DNA of 64,000 nucleotides, taken from assembly GCF_024170005.1 (NCBI RefSeq), contig NZ_JALJXJ010000006.1:1-64000 (forward strand), written 5' to 3'. The position numbers and the translations under genes were made by a program. Below the pieces are notes generated by a model that did no database searches, was not told the origin of the DNA, and saw only the letters and a list, made by a program, of their open reading frames with translations. Positions 52,489-63,491 of this stretch are shown piece after piece (position 1 is the stretch's first letter; each line of letters begins with the position of its first letter). This stretch comes from Azospirillum lipoferum. GTDB taxonomy: Bacteria; Pseudomonadota; Alphaproteobacteria; Azospirillales; Azospirillaceae.

Positions 52489-52866
52489 TCAAGCCGTCGG
52501 CGCCTGATCGAGGAAGCCGGTGACGCTGCGCAGCCGGCCATCCGCCGCCAGCAGGGCGAAATCGGTGCCGCGGGCGAGCGGCTCGCCGCCGTCGGGCCCC
52601 AGCGCCCAGGAGAAGCGCAGCCGGTCATTGTGCCCGTCCACCGCACCCAGCAGGCTGAAGCGCAGGCCGGGGAACTGCCGCTGCACGGCATCGATCAGGG
52701 CATCCAGCCCGTCATGGCCGTTCACGCCCGCCAGGGGGTCGAGATAGCTGGCATCCTCGCTCCAGCCCTGTGCGATCAGGGCGCGGCGGCGCTGCGGGTC
52801 GGTCTCGTTCCAGGCGGCGATGTAGAGGTCGGCGATTGCGGCGGGGGTGTTGGTCGCGTCGATCAT
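52489..52866 (-). CDS. NTF2-like (SnoaL-type) protein
   Basis: The 125-residue product has a cone-shaped NTF2-like pattern: an N-terminal helix pair (AAIADLYIAAWNETD), the strand YLDPLAG after a tryptophan, GHDGLDALIDAVQRQFPG and the strands LRFSWALGPDG and ARGTDFALLAADGR. Such small proteins act as isomerases, cyclases or binding subunits. It is the first gene of the minus-strand trio with the hydrolase and XRE regulator. The function is not predictable in detail. Confidence 0.8.
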   Translation of the reverse strand: MIDATNTPAAIADLYIAAWNETDPQRRRALIAQGWSEDASYLDPLAGVNGHDGLDALIDAVQRQFPGLRFSLLGAVDGHNDRLRFSWALGPDGGEPLARGTDFALLAADGRLRSVTGFLDQAPTA

Positions 52867-53073
52867 CGTCAGGTCCCTTTCTCTGTCCGCCGGATCGTTC
52901 CGGCGAACCCAGAATTGCCCGACGGCGGGAGCCGAATCGATTACGTGCCAGGTAATGCCGTACGCGAATGGTCCCGCGGCAAGCGCATGCCTGCCATCAC
53001 CGCCGCACTGCGGTACGCCCGCGGCCGATCCGGGTAAGGTCCTGAACCGTCACCGTTGCCGTTCGGATCCTCG

Positions 53074-54219
53074 ATGCGCCTGATCTTCCTGCTCGGCCTT
53101 GCCGGCTTCGCCAGTGCCTTTTCCCTGCGCACCACCGATCCGATGCTGACGCTGATCGCCGACGACCTCGGCGTCACCGTCCGGCAGGCGGCGCTGCTGG
53201 CCTCCGCCTACACGCTGCCCTATGCGCTGATGCAGATCGTGCTGGGGCCGGTGGGCGACGCCATCGGCAAGTCGCGGCTGGTCCGGCTGGCCCTGTCGGT
53301 GCTGACGGTCGGTCTGGTGCTGTCCACCATCGCGCCGAGCTACGGCACGGTGATGGCCGGGCGCATCCTGGCCGGCGCCTTCGCCGGCGGCATCATCCCG
53401 GCCTCCATGGCGCTGATCGGCGACCGCGTGCCCTATGAGGAGCGGCAGATCGCCATCAGCCGCTTCCTGCTGGCGGTGATCCTGGGCCAGATGTCCGGTT
53501 CCGCCGTGTCGGGCGCGCTAGCCGAGGCCTTCGGCTGGCGCGCGGTGTTCGGCCTGTCCGCCGGCCTGACCGCGCTGATCTGTGCAGCATCCCTGATCGG
53601 TCTGGCGCGCGAGGTGGAGACCCGCTCGCCCTTGTCGATCGCGGAGGCGCAGCGGCGCTATGCCACCGTGCTGACCAACCCGGCCTCCCTGTTCGTCTTC
53701 GCCACGGTGGCGGCGGAAGGGCTGCTGATCTTCGGCGTCTTCCCCTTCGTGGCGCCGGTGCTGATCGAGCATGGCGCGGCCGGCGCCTTCCAGGCCGGGC
53801 TGACCATCGCCGCCTTCGCCATCGGCGGTGTGGTCTACAGCGCGGTGGTGCGGCGGCTGATCGCCTCGCTCGGCCAGTGGGGCATGATGAAGGCCGGCGG
53901 TCTGGCGGCCGGTCTGGCCTATCTGGTCATCGCCTTTCCGGTGCCCTGGCCGGTGGTCAGCCTCGCCTTCCTGGTCGCCGGCTTCGGCTTCTACATGCTG
54001 CACAACACCATGCAGACCCAGGCGACGGAGCTGGCGCCCACCGCCCGCGGCTCGGCGCTGGCCCTGTTCGCGTCGAGCTTCTTCATCGGCCAGGGCATCG
54101 GCCCGGTGCTGTACGGCTATGTCTCCACCCACACCGGCTTCGCGCCGCTGTTCCTCGGCGTCGGCGCGCTGACCGCCGGGCTGGGCTTCGCCTCGGCCCG
54201 GCTGATCCGGCGGCGGTGA
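53074..54219 (+). CDS. MFS transporter, probable drug or metabolite exporter
   Basis: The 381-residue protein has 12 membrane helices and the DHA1-like pattern SAYTLPYALMQIVLGPVGDA (about 45-64) and AGRILAGAFAGGIIPASMAL (about 96-115). The second half has FYMLHNTMQTQATELAP. It would export small molecules by proton antiport. An in-frame TTG at 53056 is possible; ATG 53074 is preferred. It is divergent from the NTF2-like gene over about 200 bases that contain no clear operator, and it converges with the GH4 gene (16-base gap). Confidence 0.85.
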   Translation: MRLIFLLGLAGFASAFSLRTTDPMLTLIADDLGVTVRQAALLASAYTLPYALMQIVLGPVGDAIGKSRLVRLALSVLTVGLVLSTIAPSYGTVMAGRILAGAFAGGIIPASMALIGDRVPYEERQIAISRFLLAVILGQMSGSAVSGALAEAFGWRAVFGLSAGLTALICAASLIGLAREVETRSPLSIAEAQRRYATVLTNPASLFVFATVAAEGLLIFGVFPFVAPVLIEHGAAGAFQAGLTIAAFAIGGVVYSAVVRRLIASLGQWGMMKAGGLAAGLAYLVIAFPVPWPVVSLAFLVAGFGFYMLHNTMQTQATELAPTARGSALALFASSFFIGQGIGPVLYGYVSTHTGFAPLFLGVGALTAGLGFASARLIRRR

Positions 54220-54235
54220 CGAACAATCGGCGTAA

Positions 54236-55519
54236 TCAGAGGCAGGCCCTGATATAGGGCCGGTTCGCCTCCCACAGCTCGTCCAGGATGGCGACGGCTG
54301 CGGTGCTGGAGGTGATCACCGGGTCGATCAGCAGGGCCTGCAGCGCCAGTTCCTTCGACCCGTGCAGCGCCGCCTCCACCGACAATTGCTGCACGTTGGC
54401 CTGGACCGACAGCAGCTTGACGATGCCGTCGGGCAGCCGGCCGAGCGAGACCGGGTGGAGGCCGGCCGCATCCGCAATCACCGGCACCTCGACCGCCAGC
54501 TCGTCGGGCAGGCCGGGGATGACGCCGCGGTTGATGACGATGCCGCTTTCGATGAAGCGTTTCTGGTTGTGCAGCATGCCGGCGATCACCGCCACCGCCC
54601 GCTCGCCCCAGGACGGTTTGGTCCAGTCGTCGGGGATCGGCCGGCTGCCGGCGATGACGCCGTCCATCAGGTCGCGCAGGATGACGCGGCCCTCCTCGTC
54701 GTGGCGGAAGTCGAAGCCATGCTCCCCGGCTTCCCAGCCATAGGGCAGGAACTCGCCGGTGTGGTCGTCGCTCGGCGTGACCCACAGGCCGAAGGCGTGG
54801 AACAGGCGGCGCGCCAGCGGGGTGAAGGACGGGTCGTGCGTCGCCTCCCTCTCGCGCAGCAGGGGGTAGAGGTCGCGGCCCGTCGCCTTCTCGCGGATGG
54901 CGGTCAGCCATTGGAAATGGTTCAGCCCGGCGCCCCAGACATCGACCTCCTTCTCCGCCATGCCCAGGATCTGGCAGATGAACCAGCGCGCCAGGAAGAT
55001 GCCGTGGCAGAGCCCCAGCGTCCGCACCCCGGTGCAGCGCGACAGCCCCAGCACGATGCGGCTTTCCGGGTTCGACAGGTTGATGAACAGGGCGTCCGGG
55101 CAGATCGCCTCGACGTCGCGGACGATGTCGACGATCAGCGGCAGGGTGCGCAGGGTGAAGAACAGCCCGCCGGGACCGCCATTCTCGCCCAGCGTGTGGC
55201 GGATGCCGTGCTTCTTCGGCACCTCGAAATCCAGCTTCCACAGCCGGTTGCGGTCGATGGCGATGGCGCACAGCACGAAGCCGGCACCCTGGAGGGCGGC
55301 CTTGCGGTCGGTGGTCTTCTCGATGGTGATCCCGGCCTCGCCGTGGCGGTTCATCACCCCGGCCAGCGCCGCCATGCGGTCGAGCGCGTCCACATTGGTG
55401 TCGACCAGCGTCAGGGTGCTGCCGGCCAACTCGCGGCTGGAGAACAGATCCTGGAACAGGCTGAGCCCGAAGGCGGCGCTGCCGGCGCCGATGAAAACGA
55501 TTTTCGTGGTATTGGGCAT
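54236..55519 (-). CDS. Glycoside hydrolase family 4 enzyme (alpha-galactosidase/alpha-glucosidase type)
   Basis: The 427-residue protein has the GH4 features: Rossmann start IVFIGAGSAAFGLSL (about 7-21), ENGGPGGLFFTLR (about 113), LSNPESR (about 148-154), the metal-binding cysteine in LGLCHGIF (about 170) and GLNHFQWL (about 198). GH4 enzymes use NAD+ and Mn2+ and act by oxidation-elimination. The subtype resembles MelA-like alpha-galactosidases, but specificity is uncertain. A perfect 14-bp palindrome overlaps its ribosome-binding site. Confidence 0.88.
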   Translation of the reverse strand: MPNTTKIVFIGAGSAAFGLSLFQDLFSSRELAGSTLTLVDTNVDALDRMAALAGVMNRHGEAGITIEKTTDRKAALQGAGFVLCAIAIDRNRLWKLDFEVPKKHGIRHTLGENGGPGGLFFTLRTLPLIVDIVRDVEAICPDALFINLSNPESRIVLGLSRCTGVRTLGLCHGIFLARWFICQILGMAEKEVDVWGAGLNHFQWLTAIREKATGRDLYPLLREREATHDPSFTPLARRLFHAFGLWVTPSDDHTGEFLPYGWEAGEHGFDFRHDEEGRVILRDLMDGVIAGSRPIPDDWTKPSWGERAVAVIAGMLHNQKRFIESGIVINRGVIPGLPDELAVEVPVIADAAGLHPVSLGRLPDGIVKLLSVQANVQQLSVEAALHGSKELALQALLIDPVITSSTAAVAILDELWEANRPYIRACL

Positions 55520-55529
55520 GGTTGGTTTC

Positions 55530-55543
55530 CTCCGTAAACGGAG
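55530..55543 (-). promoter_or_regulatory. Hairpin covering the GH4 ribosome-binding site
   Basis: On the minus strand CTCCGT, TT, ACGGAG forms a 6-bp stem. The ribosome-binding site GGAGG overlaps its 3' arm, 10 bases before the ATG. It may be an operator or an RNA element limiting translation. Confidence 0.4.
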
Positions 55544-55728
55544 CGGCTGACCGCCGTCTTATCGGATCAGGCTACGCCCTTTGCGCAGGTCCGCACAGTG
55601 TCCGCGTGCAACCGCCCCCGGCTGCGCCACCGCGTCGCGCCCGTATTGGTCGCATGCTTGCCCCATGGCGAAGCACGCCCGGCTGGGGCATGCTGGGGAA
55701 AACGAACCATCCCCGTGGGAGGAAATGA

Positions 55729-57093
<1,365 letters not shown>

Positions 57094-57185
57094 CCCTTCT
57101 TTCGCCCCTACCCCTGTACTTTCGGCCTGTCGCGTCCTATTCGTTAGTTATACGGACGTTGAAGGATTGAGGGCGGAGGCCCGGG

Positions 57186-59003
57186 ATGGGCGGCATGACC
57201 GACGATAAGGACGGCAGCAAGGGTGACGGCAAATCCGGCGGCGACACGCCCGGCTTCGCCCGCCGCTTCCTGGCTCTCGCGGGCGGCTACTGGCATGGCC
57301 GGTCGCGGGTGACCGTCTGGGCGCTGACCGTGGCGCTGGTGGTGCTGACGGTCGGGCAGGTCTCGGTCCCCGTCCTGATCAATCTGTGGAGCGAGCGGCT
57401 GTTCGACGCGCTCGAACAGCGCTCCATGGACCGCTTCCTGACCATGATCGGTCTGGTCGGGCTGATCATCCTCTACAACATCGTCATCGTCGTGCTGCAT
57501 CTGCGGGTGAAGCGCCGGCTGCAGATGGGCTGGCGCGACTGGCTGACGCGCAAGCTGCTGGAAGACTGGCTGCGCCGCGGCCGCCACCACCAGATCGCCT
57601 ACATGCCGGGCGAGCACGACAACCCCGACGGCCGCATCGCCGAGGACATCCGCATCACCGCGGAGATGGCGATCGACCTCGGCCATTCGCTGACCTACTG
57701 CGCGCTTCTGCTGATCAGCTTCACCAACATCCTGTGGATGCTGTCCGGCACCCTGTCGGTCACGCTGCTGGGGACGGAGTTGGCGATTCCGGGCCATCTG
57801 CTGTTCGTGGCGCTGCTCTACGCCGCGATGGGCACCACCATCGCCATGCTGATCGGCCAGCCGCTGGTCAATGCGGTCAACCGGCGCCAGGGCTACGAGG
57901 CCGATTTCCGCTTCGCGCTGGCCCGCATCCGCGAGAACGGCCAGACCATCGCCCTGCTGCATGGGGAGTCGGCGGAGCGCGGGCATCTCGCCGGCCTGTT
58001 CGGCGGGGTGGTGCGGGGCTGGAACGGCCAGACCCGGGCGCTCAGCCACATGATGGTGTTCAGCGCCAGCTATTCCGTGCTGTCCGCCGCCTTCCCGATC
58101 CTGGTCGCCGCCCCGCGCTACATCGCCGGCACCATCACGCTGGGCGTGCTGATGCAGACGGCGCAGGCCTTCCAGCAGACGGTCGGCGCCCTGTCCTGGC
58201 CGATCGACAATCTGCCGCGCGTCGCCGAATGGCGGGCGTCGGTGGAGCGCGTGCTGAACCTGCACGACGCGCTGGTGCGGCTGGACCGCGACGTCTGCGA
58301 CGTGCCGGACGGCCATATCCAGCTGGTTCGCGCCGACGAGCACAGCACCCTGACCTTCCGCGGCGTCGCCATCGACGAGCCGAACGGCACGGCCGTCGTC
58401 CATCCTTTCGATCTGGAGGTGCGGCCGGGCGACCGCGTGCTGATCGGCGGCGACGCCACGGCGACCATCCGCCTGTTCCGGGCGGTGGCCGGCGTCTGGC
58501 CCTGGGGCCGCGGGCTGATCACCCTGCCGGCCCACACCCGCGTCTTCTTCATGCCCGAACGTCCCTATCTGCCCCATGCCAGCCTGCGCGCGGTGCTGGC
58601 CTATCCCGGCGCCTCCTCCTCGGTCGGCGACGACAAGGCGGCGGAAGCGCTGGTCAGCGTCGGGCTGCCCGATCTGGTCGACCGGCTGGACAGCCGCGAC
58701 CATTGGGACGAGGTGCTGTCGGTGCCGGAGCGCCAGCGCCTGGGCTTCGCCCGGCTGCTGATCCGCCGCCCCGACTGGATCTTCCTGGAGGACGCCACCG
58801 ACAGCCTCGATCCTCCGGCGGAGGAGGAACTGCTGTCCCTGATGGAGCGGGAGCTGCCGCACGCCACCCTGCTGACCATCGGCCATCATGCCGGGCTGGA
58901 CGCCCATCACGGCCGCAAGCTGGTGCTGGAGCGCACCAACGGCGCCGTCACCCTGCGGGAGGAGTTCCGCGAAGTCCCGCCGGTGGCCGAAAGCGCGGCC
59001 TAG
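57186..59003 (+). CDS. SbmA/YddA-type ABC protein with eroded ATPase motifs
   Basis: The 605-residue protein has an SbmA/BacA-like membrane domain (about 30-350; NPDGRIAEDIRITAE and GQTIALLHGESAER are landmarks) fused to an ABC ATPase-like domain (about 365-595). The motifs are damaged. The Walker A position reads VLIGGDATATIRLFRAVAG (about 418-436) with no Gly-Lys-Ser/Thr. The signature reads LSVPERQRLGFARLL (about 510-524), and Walker B ends FLEDATDSLD instead of the usual LDEATSALD. ATP hydrolysis is therefore doubtful. SbmA itself uses proton force, so this protein may too. The Fnr-like gene follows 92 bases later. Confidence 0.8.
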   Translation: MGGMTDDKDGSKGDGKSGGDTPGFARRFLALAGGYWHGRSRVTVWALTVALVVLTVGQVSVPVLINLWSERLFDALEQRSMDRFLTMIGLVGLIILYNIVIVVLHLRVKRRLQMGWRDWLTRKLLEDWLRRGRHHQIAYMPGEHDNPDGRIAEDIRITAEMAIDLGHSLTYCALLLISFTNILWMLSGTLSVTLLGTELAIPGHLLFVALLYAAMGTTIAMLIGQPLVNAVNRRQGYEADFRFALARIRENGQTIALLHGESAERGHLAGLFGGVVRGWNGQTRALSHMMVFSASYSVLSAAFPILVAAPRYIAGTITLGVLMQTAQAFQQTVGALSWPIDNLPRVAEWRASVERVLNLHDALVRLDRDVCDVPDGHIQLVRADEHSTLTFRGVAIDEPNGTAVVHPFDLEVRPGDRVLIGGDATATIRLFRAVAGVWPWGRGLITLPAHTRVFFMPERPYLPHASLRAVLAYPGASSSVGDDKAAEALVSVGLPDLVDRLDSRDHWDEVLSVPERQRLGFARLLIRRPDWIFLEDATDSLDPPAEEELLSLMERELPHATLLTIGHHAGLDAHHGRKLVLERTNGAVTLREEFREVPPVAESAA

Positions 59004-59095
59004 AAGCTCCCCGGAACCTTGGAACCCGTCCGAAAAGCTGCCACACTGCGCGGCGGTCACCGTTCGTACCCACAGAATAGCCGCCCCGCACCATC

Positions 59096-59809
59096 ATGGA
59101 CATGAGCGTGAAGAAGACCAGCATCAACGCGGCATGGCGGGGGCTGGCGAATTGCCGGGGGTGCGGCATCCGGGACTCGGCGCTGTTCGCCGACCTGACG
59201 GAACCCGATTTCAAGCTGATCCATCTGCCGATCGACGAGATGACGGTGGCGCCGGGCGCGGCGCTCTATCATGTCGGCGACGAGCCGGCGGCGCTCTACA
59301 CCGTGCGCGGCGGGCTGGTGAAGCTGGTGCAGTATCTGCCGAATGGCGGCCAGCGCATCGTCCGTCTCCTGCGCACCGGCGACACCGCCGGGCTGGAGGC
59401 TGCGCTGGGCGAGCCCTATCGCCACACCGCCATCGCCATCCACCCGGTTTTGACCTGCCGCATCCCGCGCGCGGTGATCCAGCGCCTGTCGGAGGAGACG
59501 CAGCACCTGCACCAGCAGCTGATGCGCCGCTGGCATCAGGCGGTGGAGCGGGCCGACGCCTTCCTGGTCGAACTCGGCACCGGCAGCGCCCGGGCACGGG
59601 TCGCCCGGCTGTTCCTGACCCTGGTCGACGACCGGGGCGAATGCGACTTCTTCGGCCGGGAGGATGTCGGCGCCGTGCTGGGCATCACCACCGAGACCGC
59701 CAGCCGCGTGGTGGCGGAACTGAAGCGGCAGGGCCTCTTGGAAGAGCTGCGGCCCAACCGCTTCCGCTGCGACCTGGACGGCCTGCAAGACCTGGCGGAC
59801 GGGCCGTAG
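59096..59809 (+). CDS. Crp/Fnr-family regulator with FNR-like cysteines
   Basis: The 237-residue protein has a cyclic-nucleotide-like sensor domain (about 30-140), a dimerisation helix and a winged helix. The recognition helix TTETASRVVAELKRQG carries Glu-x-x-Ser-Arg, the FNR pattern that reads TTGAT half-sites. Cys20, Cys23 and Cys121 stand at numbers corresponding to three of the FNR iron-sulfur ligands, but the position of FNR Cys29 is not cysteine. It may bind a cluster with another ligand, or respond to something else. It converges with the chemoreceptor gene (19-base gap). Confidence 0.85.
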   Translation: MDMSVKKTSINAAWRGLANCRGCGIRDSALFADLTEPDFKLIHLPIDEMTVAPGAALYHVGDEPAALYTVRGGLVKLVQYLPNGGQRIVRLLRTGDTAGLEAALGEPYRHTAIAIHPVLTCRIPRAVIQRLSEETQHLHQQLMRRWHQAVERADAFLVELGTGSARARVARLFLTLVDDRGECDFFGREDVGAVLGITTETASRVVAELKRQGLLEELRPNRFRCDLDGLQDLADGP

Positions 59810-59828
59810 CCCGTCCCCGGAAGGCTGC

Positions 59829-62492
59829 TCAGGCCGCCCGCATTTCCCCGACCAGCCCGTCGACCTGACCGGCCAGCGTCCGCAGCTGGTCCTGCACGGT
59901 GGAGGAGGCCGACAGCACGCGGTTGGCCGACTCCCCCGACTCCCGCGCCGCTTCGGCGACGCTGTCGATGTTGCCGCGCACATGCTGGGTGCTGTCCGCC
60001 GCCTCGCCGACATTGCGGGCGATCTCGCGGGTGGCCGCACTCTGCTGCTCCACCGCGGCGGCGATGGTGGCGGCGATCTCGTTCACCTCGCGGATGGTGC
60101 CGGCGATCGAGCGGATGGCGTCCACCGCCTCCTGGGTCACCGACTGCATGGCGGCGATCTGGGCGGAGATGTCCTCCGTCGCCTTCGCGGTCTGGGTGGC
60201 GAGCCCCTTCACCTCCGACGCGACGACGGCGAAGCCCTTGCCGGCCTCGCCGGCGCGGGCCGCCTCGATGGTGGCGTTCAGCGCCAGCAGGTTGGTCTGG
60301 CCGGCGATCGACTGGATCAGCCCGACCACCTCGCCGATGCGGCCGGCGGTCTGGGCCAGCCCCTCCACCGTGCGGTCGGTGCGCTCCGCCTCGTCGGCGG
60401 CCTTGCGGGCGATCTGGCTGGAGGCATGGACCTGGGTGCCGATCTCCTGGATCGAGGCCGACAGCTCCTCCGTCGCGGCGGCGACCGCCTTGACGTTGCC
60501 TTCGGCCTGCTGGGAACTGCCGGCGGCGGTCGTCGCCTCCCCGGCGGTCAGGTCGGCGCTGCGGCTCATGCGTTCGGCCATGTCCTGCATCTCGCCGGCG
60601 GCCTGGGCGACGCGGTCGAGCACGCCGCGGACGCTGCTCTCGAAATTCTCCGCCATCTCGACCATGGCGCGGCGGCGTTCGCCGGCCGCCCGGCCGCGCT
60701 CCGCCTCGGCACGGGCGTTGGCGGCCTTCGCCTCGTTGGCGGTGTCGCGGAAGATCATCAGGGCGCGGGTCATGTCGCCGATCTCGTCCGCACCGGCGGC
60801 GGGGATCGGCGCATCGAGCCGGCCGTCGGCGATCGCCCGCATGGCGTCGGACAGCGCGCTCAGCCGGGCGACGATGTGGCGGCCGACCACCAGCCAGGCC
60901 AGGGCGGCGGCGCCGATCAGGCTGCCGACCGCGAACAGGATCAGCATGTGGCGGCCGGCGGCGATGGTGCTGTCGGTGCCGGCGACCGCGGCCTTCGCCT
61001 CTTCCCGCATCGCGGCGATCTTGCGGTCGACGGTGGCGGCGAAGCGCTGGGCCAGCTCCCGGTTCTCGGCGAGCATCCTTTCGGTGTCGGCCATCGCCGC
61101 CAACTCGCCGCGGCGGAGCGCGATCACCCCTTCCTCGCCGCGGCCGAAGCCGATCAGCGCCTTCACCAGCGCGGCCAGCACCTCGGTGCCGGCGGCATTC
61201 TCGCCACTTTGCCCGCGCAGCGTGCCGATCCGCTCATAGAGCGACGAGGACGCGGCGGCGAAGCGCTTCTCCAGCAGATCCAGCCGCGCGGCATCGGGGG
61301 CCTGCGCCGCCTCGCTCAGGGCGCCGGTCAGGGCGGTGCCGTAGGTCGACAGCTCCAGGTTCGTGCGGAACTGCTCCAGCCCGCGGCCGAGCAGGTCCTG
61401 CACCGCCTCCTGCACCTGGGAACGGATGTCGAAGTTGGCGCGCTTGATGTCGCTCTGCACCTTGCGCAGCGGCGCCTTCAGCCCGTCGAGCAGCTGGGCG
61501 GCCTGGGTCCGGGCGGACGTCAGCCGCTCGGCCAGCCGCCGGTCGGCCACGCCGCCGCTGTTCTCGGTGCCGTCCAGGGCGGCGCGGCGCAGGTCGAAGA
61601 CATTGTCCTTGCCATAGCCGAACAGGAACAGCGCATCGATCCTGCCGGCGGTGTCGGCCGGCAGGCGGTCGCCCAGCGTGCCGAGCGTGCCGGTCACCTG
61701 GGAGGACGCTTCCAGATAGGCCTGCTGCAACTCGCCGATGGCCTTGGCGTCCAGCGCGGTGCCGGACCGGTTCATGGCGTCGAGCGCGCCGGCGATGCCG
61801 CCGCGCAGGTCATAGAGTGCGATCATCGACCGCACGGCGTCCGACAGCGTCCCCATGTCACGGTCGGTGCCGCCGTCGAGCGCCATGCCTTTTTCCTGCA
61901 AGGCCTGACCGGCGCCGTCCACGAGTGGCGCCAGGGTCTTGAGGAAGCCATCATAGGTCTGGGCCAGCCGGGCGGAGGCCGCCTCGCGCCGGCCATGCAG
62001 GGACAGGCGCCGCGCCACGCCGTCGTTGATGCGGTCCAGCGTGGCGATCAGCGCGTTGCCGGTCTCGCGCACCTCCGACAGCAGCGGGTCCTGCGGCCGG
62101 CGTCCGGCCAGCTCGTCCACCAGCGACAGGAAGCGGCGGGCGCGCTCCTGCGCGTCCGTCCGCAGCCGTTCCCGCTCCTCCTGGCTGTCGGCGCCGTCCA
62201 GCATGGGGGCGGCCGAGGCGATGGCGCCGCTTTCGCCGGCCAGCCGGGTCGCCAGCTCCATCTCCGGCAGGCTGGTGTCGGCGATCTGCGCCATCGGTTG
62301 TTCGACCGCGGAGAAGGACATCAGGCCGACCGCACTCGCCGCCACCGTCATCGCCGCCATGCCGGCGAAGGCCAGCATCAGCTTGGCCCGCACACCCATC
62401 TTCACCGTCGGGCGGTACCCGGCATCCCCGCCGGAGAAGTCAGCGGATGGGGCGGAGCCCGGCTGTGGGGCGGCGGGTGCGGCGGTGGTCAT
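59829..62492 (-). CDS. Large methyl-accepting chemotaxis protein
   Basis: The 887-residue chemoreceptor has a first membrane helix (about 37-60), a long helical periplasmic sensing region of about 455 residues, a second membrane helix (about 518-540), a HAMP domain, and a cytoplasmic signalling domain. The highly conserved hairpin tip [20 protein letters not shown] lies near residue 737. The sensing region is larger than the usual 150-250 residues and rich in Arg, Ala and Asp, so it may contain two stacked helical modules. The ligand is unknown. ATG 62492 has AGGGGAA upstream; the frame continues upstream through a 15-bp tandem repeat without coding character. There is no CheB/CheR-binding pentapeptide at the end. 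Confidence 0.92.
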   Translation of the reverse strand: MTTAAPAAPQPGSAPSADFSGGDAGYRPTVKMGVRAKLMLAFAGMAAMTVAASAVGLMSFSAVEQPMAQIADTSLPEMELATRLAGESGAIASAAPMLDGADSQEERERLRTDAQERARRFLSLVDELAGRRPQDPLLSEVRETGNALIATLDRINDGVARRLSLHGRREAASARLAQTYDGFLKTLAPLVDGAGQALQEKGMALDGGTDRDMGTLSDAVRSMIALYDLRGGIAGALDAMNRSGTALDAKAIGELQQAYLEASSQVTGTLGTLGDRLPADTAGRIDALFLFGYGKDNVFDLRRAALDGTENSGGVADRRLAERLTSARTQAAQLLDGLKAPLRKVQSDIKRANFDIRSQVQEAVQDLLGRGLEQFRTNLELSTYGTALTGALSEAAQAPDAARLDLLEKRFAAASSSLYERIGTLRGQSGENAAGTEVLAALVKALIGFGRGEEGVIALRRGELAAMADTERMLAENRELAQRFAATVDRKIAAMREEAKAAVAGTDSTIAAGRHMLILFAVGSLIGAAALAWLVVGRHIVARLSALSDAMRAIADGRLDAPIPAAGADEIGDMTRALMIFRDTANEAKAANARAEAERGRAAGERRRAMVEMAENFESSVRGVLDRVAQAAGEMQDMAERMSRSADLTAGEATTAAGSSQQAEGNVKAVAAATEELSASIQEIGTQVHASSQIARKAADEAERTDRTVEGLAQTAGRIGEVVGLIQSIAGQTNLLALNATIEAARAGEAGKGFAVVASEVKGLATQTAKATEDISAQIAAMQSVTQEAVDAIRSIAGTIREVNEIAATIAAAVEQQSAATREIARNVGEAADSTQHVRGNIDSVAEAARESGESANRVLSASSTVQDQLRTLAGQVDGLVGEMRAA

Positions 62493-63113
62493 GGCGTCGG
62501 TTCCCCTGAAAGACGGGTGTGGTCGCTGGTCGATCTGCACGAAAAAGAGGCCGGCACGAACTCTGCCCAAACGAACTCTGCCCATACGAACTCTGGCCGG
62601 GCGTCGGCGGCCTCCCGTGGGGCCACAAGTCCGCATTGTGCGCAATCATGGCAATGCAAGCGCCAAGGGGCGCTTGCGACCATCGGCCACACCGGCCATT
62701 GCATGCTTTTCGACGGGGCGACCAGCCGTCAACTTCTTTTCCGCTGACGAGAAAAGATAGTTCCTGCCTTTCCGCTATACGGAAGAGGTAGCCATCGCGG
62801 ATGGAAAAATTTCACCCGCGGGAAACTCCATTGCCCACCGGCGGCGTTGTTGGTCCGCGGCGCAGGAGGCCCGACGCCTTGCCAGCCAATGGCCAAGCCC
62901 AAGCCGAAAGCTGAGCCTATGCGCAAGGATCATGGCCATAGCGGGCAGCACCAAAGGCATCCGGGCCATCGACCGACCCTATCCCTGTGCTTACCCCCAC
63001 CGGCGAAAAAGCGATCACTTGGATAGCGTTGCCGCCATACCGATGCCGAGTGGAAGCACGGGGGTGGCGTGGCTAGCTTCTGATCAGCAAGTTTGCCCGA
63101 GGGAATTTCGAGA
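62493..63113. other. Gene-free stretch with a 15-bp tandem repeat
   Basis: A 621-base gap between the chemoreceptor and the carrier protein genes. It holds three 15-bp tandem units at 62556-62600. Open frames elsewhere are short and lack codon bias. No convincing promoter, tRNA or small RNA was recognised. Confidence 0.5.
62556..62600. repeat. Three 15-bp tandem units upstream of the chemoreceptor gene
   Basis: ACGAACTCTGCCCAA (62556-62570), ACGAACTCTGCCCAT (62571-62585) and ACGAACTCTGGCCGG (62586-62600). They lie 64-108 bases before the chemoreceptor ATG, probably in its 5' leader or promoter. Confidence 0.88.
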
Positions 63114-63491
63114 ATGCCGCAGGATGCCAGCCCGCCTTACAATCCATCCTTCCAGGGTTCCCTGAGCGCCGGGGTCGCCGGCCTCTCCGCTTCCGCCGCC
63201 AGCGGGATCTCCGGCGGGGCCGCCGGGGGAGCAGATGACGGGATGATCGCCGGCATCCGCTCCGTCCTGGCGGAATGCGGCGGTCTGGCGGTCGATGCCG
63301 GGACGCTCGCCCTCCATGACGACCTCTATGCCGCCGGCCTCACCTCGCACGGCTGTGTCGGCCTGATGCTGGGGCTGGAGGAGCAGTTCGACGTCGAGTT
63401 TCCCGAAAAGCTGCTGAACCGCCGCACCTTCGAGAGCATCGCCGCCATCCGCGACGCGGTGCGCGGCCTCGTAAACGGGGGCGAGGCGTGA
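63114..63491 (+). CDS. Atypical acyl carrier protein
   Basis: The 125-residue product has a Gly/Ala/Ser-rich N-terminal linker (about 1-45) and a four-helix carrier protein domain (about 46-125). The phosphopantetheine serine lies in AAGLTSHGCVGLMLGLEEQF, where the usual Asp-Ser-Leu is Thr-Ser-His. The rest (FDVEFPEKLLNRRTFESI) is standard for helix II-III. Carrier proteins with this variation, next to an acyl-CoA dehydrogenase gene, are known near class II aminoacyl-tRNA-synthetase-like amino acid:carrier protein ligases (described in Bradyrhizobium). No ligase is in this window, so that role is inferred. Its stop overlaps the next start (GTGA). Confidence 0.85.
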   Translation: MPQDASPPYNPSFQGSLSAGVAGLSASAASGISGGAAGGADDGMIAGIRSVLAECGGLAVDAGTLALHDDLYAAGLTSHGCVGLMLGLEEQFDVEFPEKLLNRRTFESIAAIRDAVRGLVNGGEA

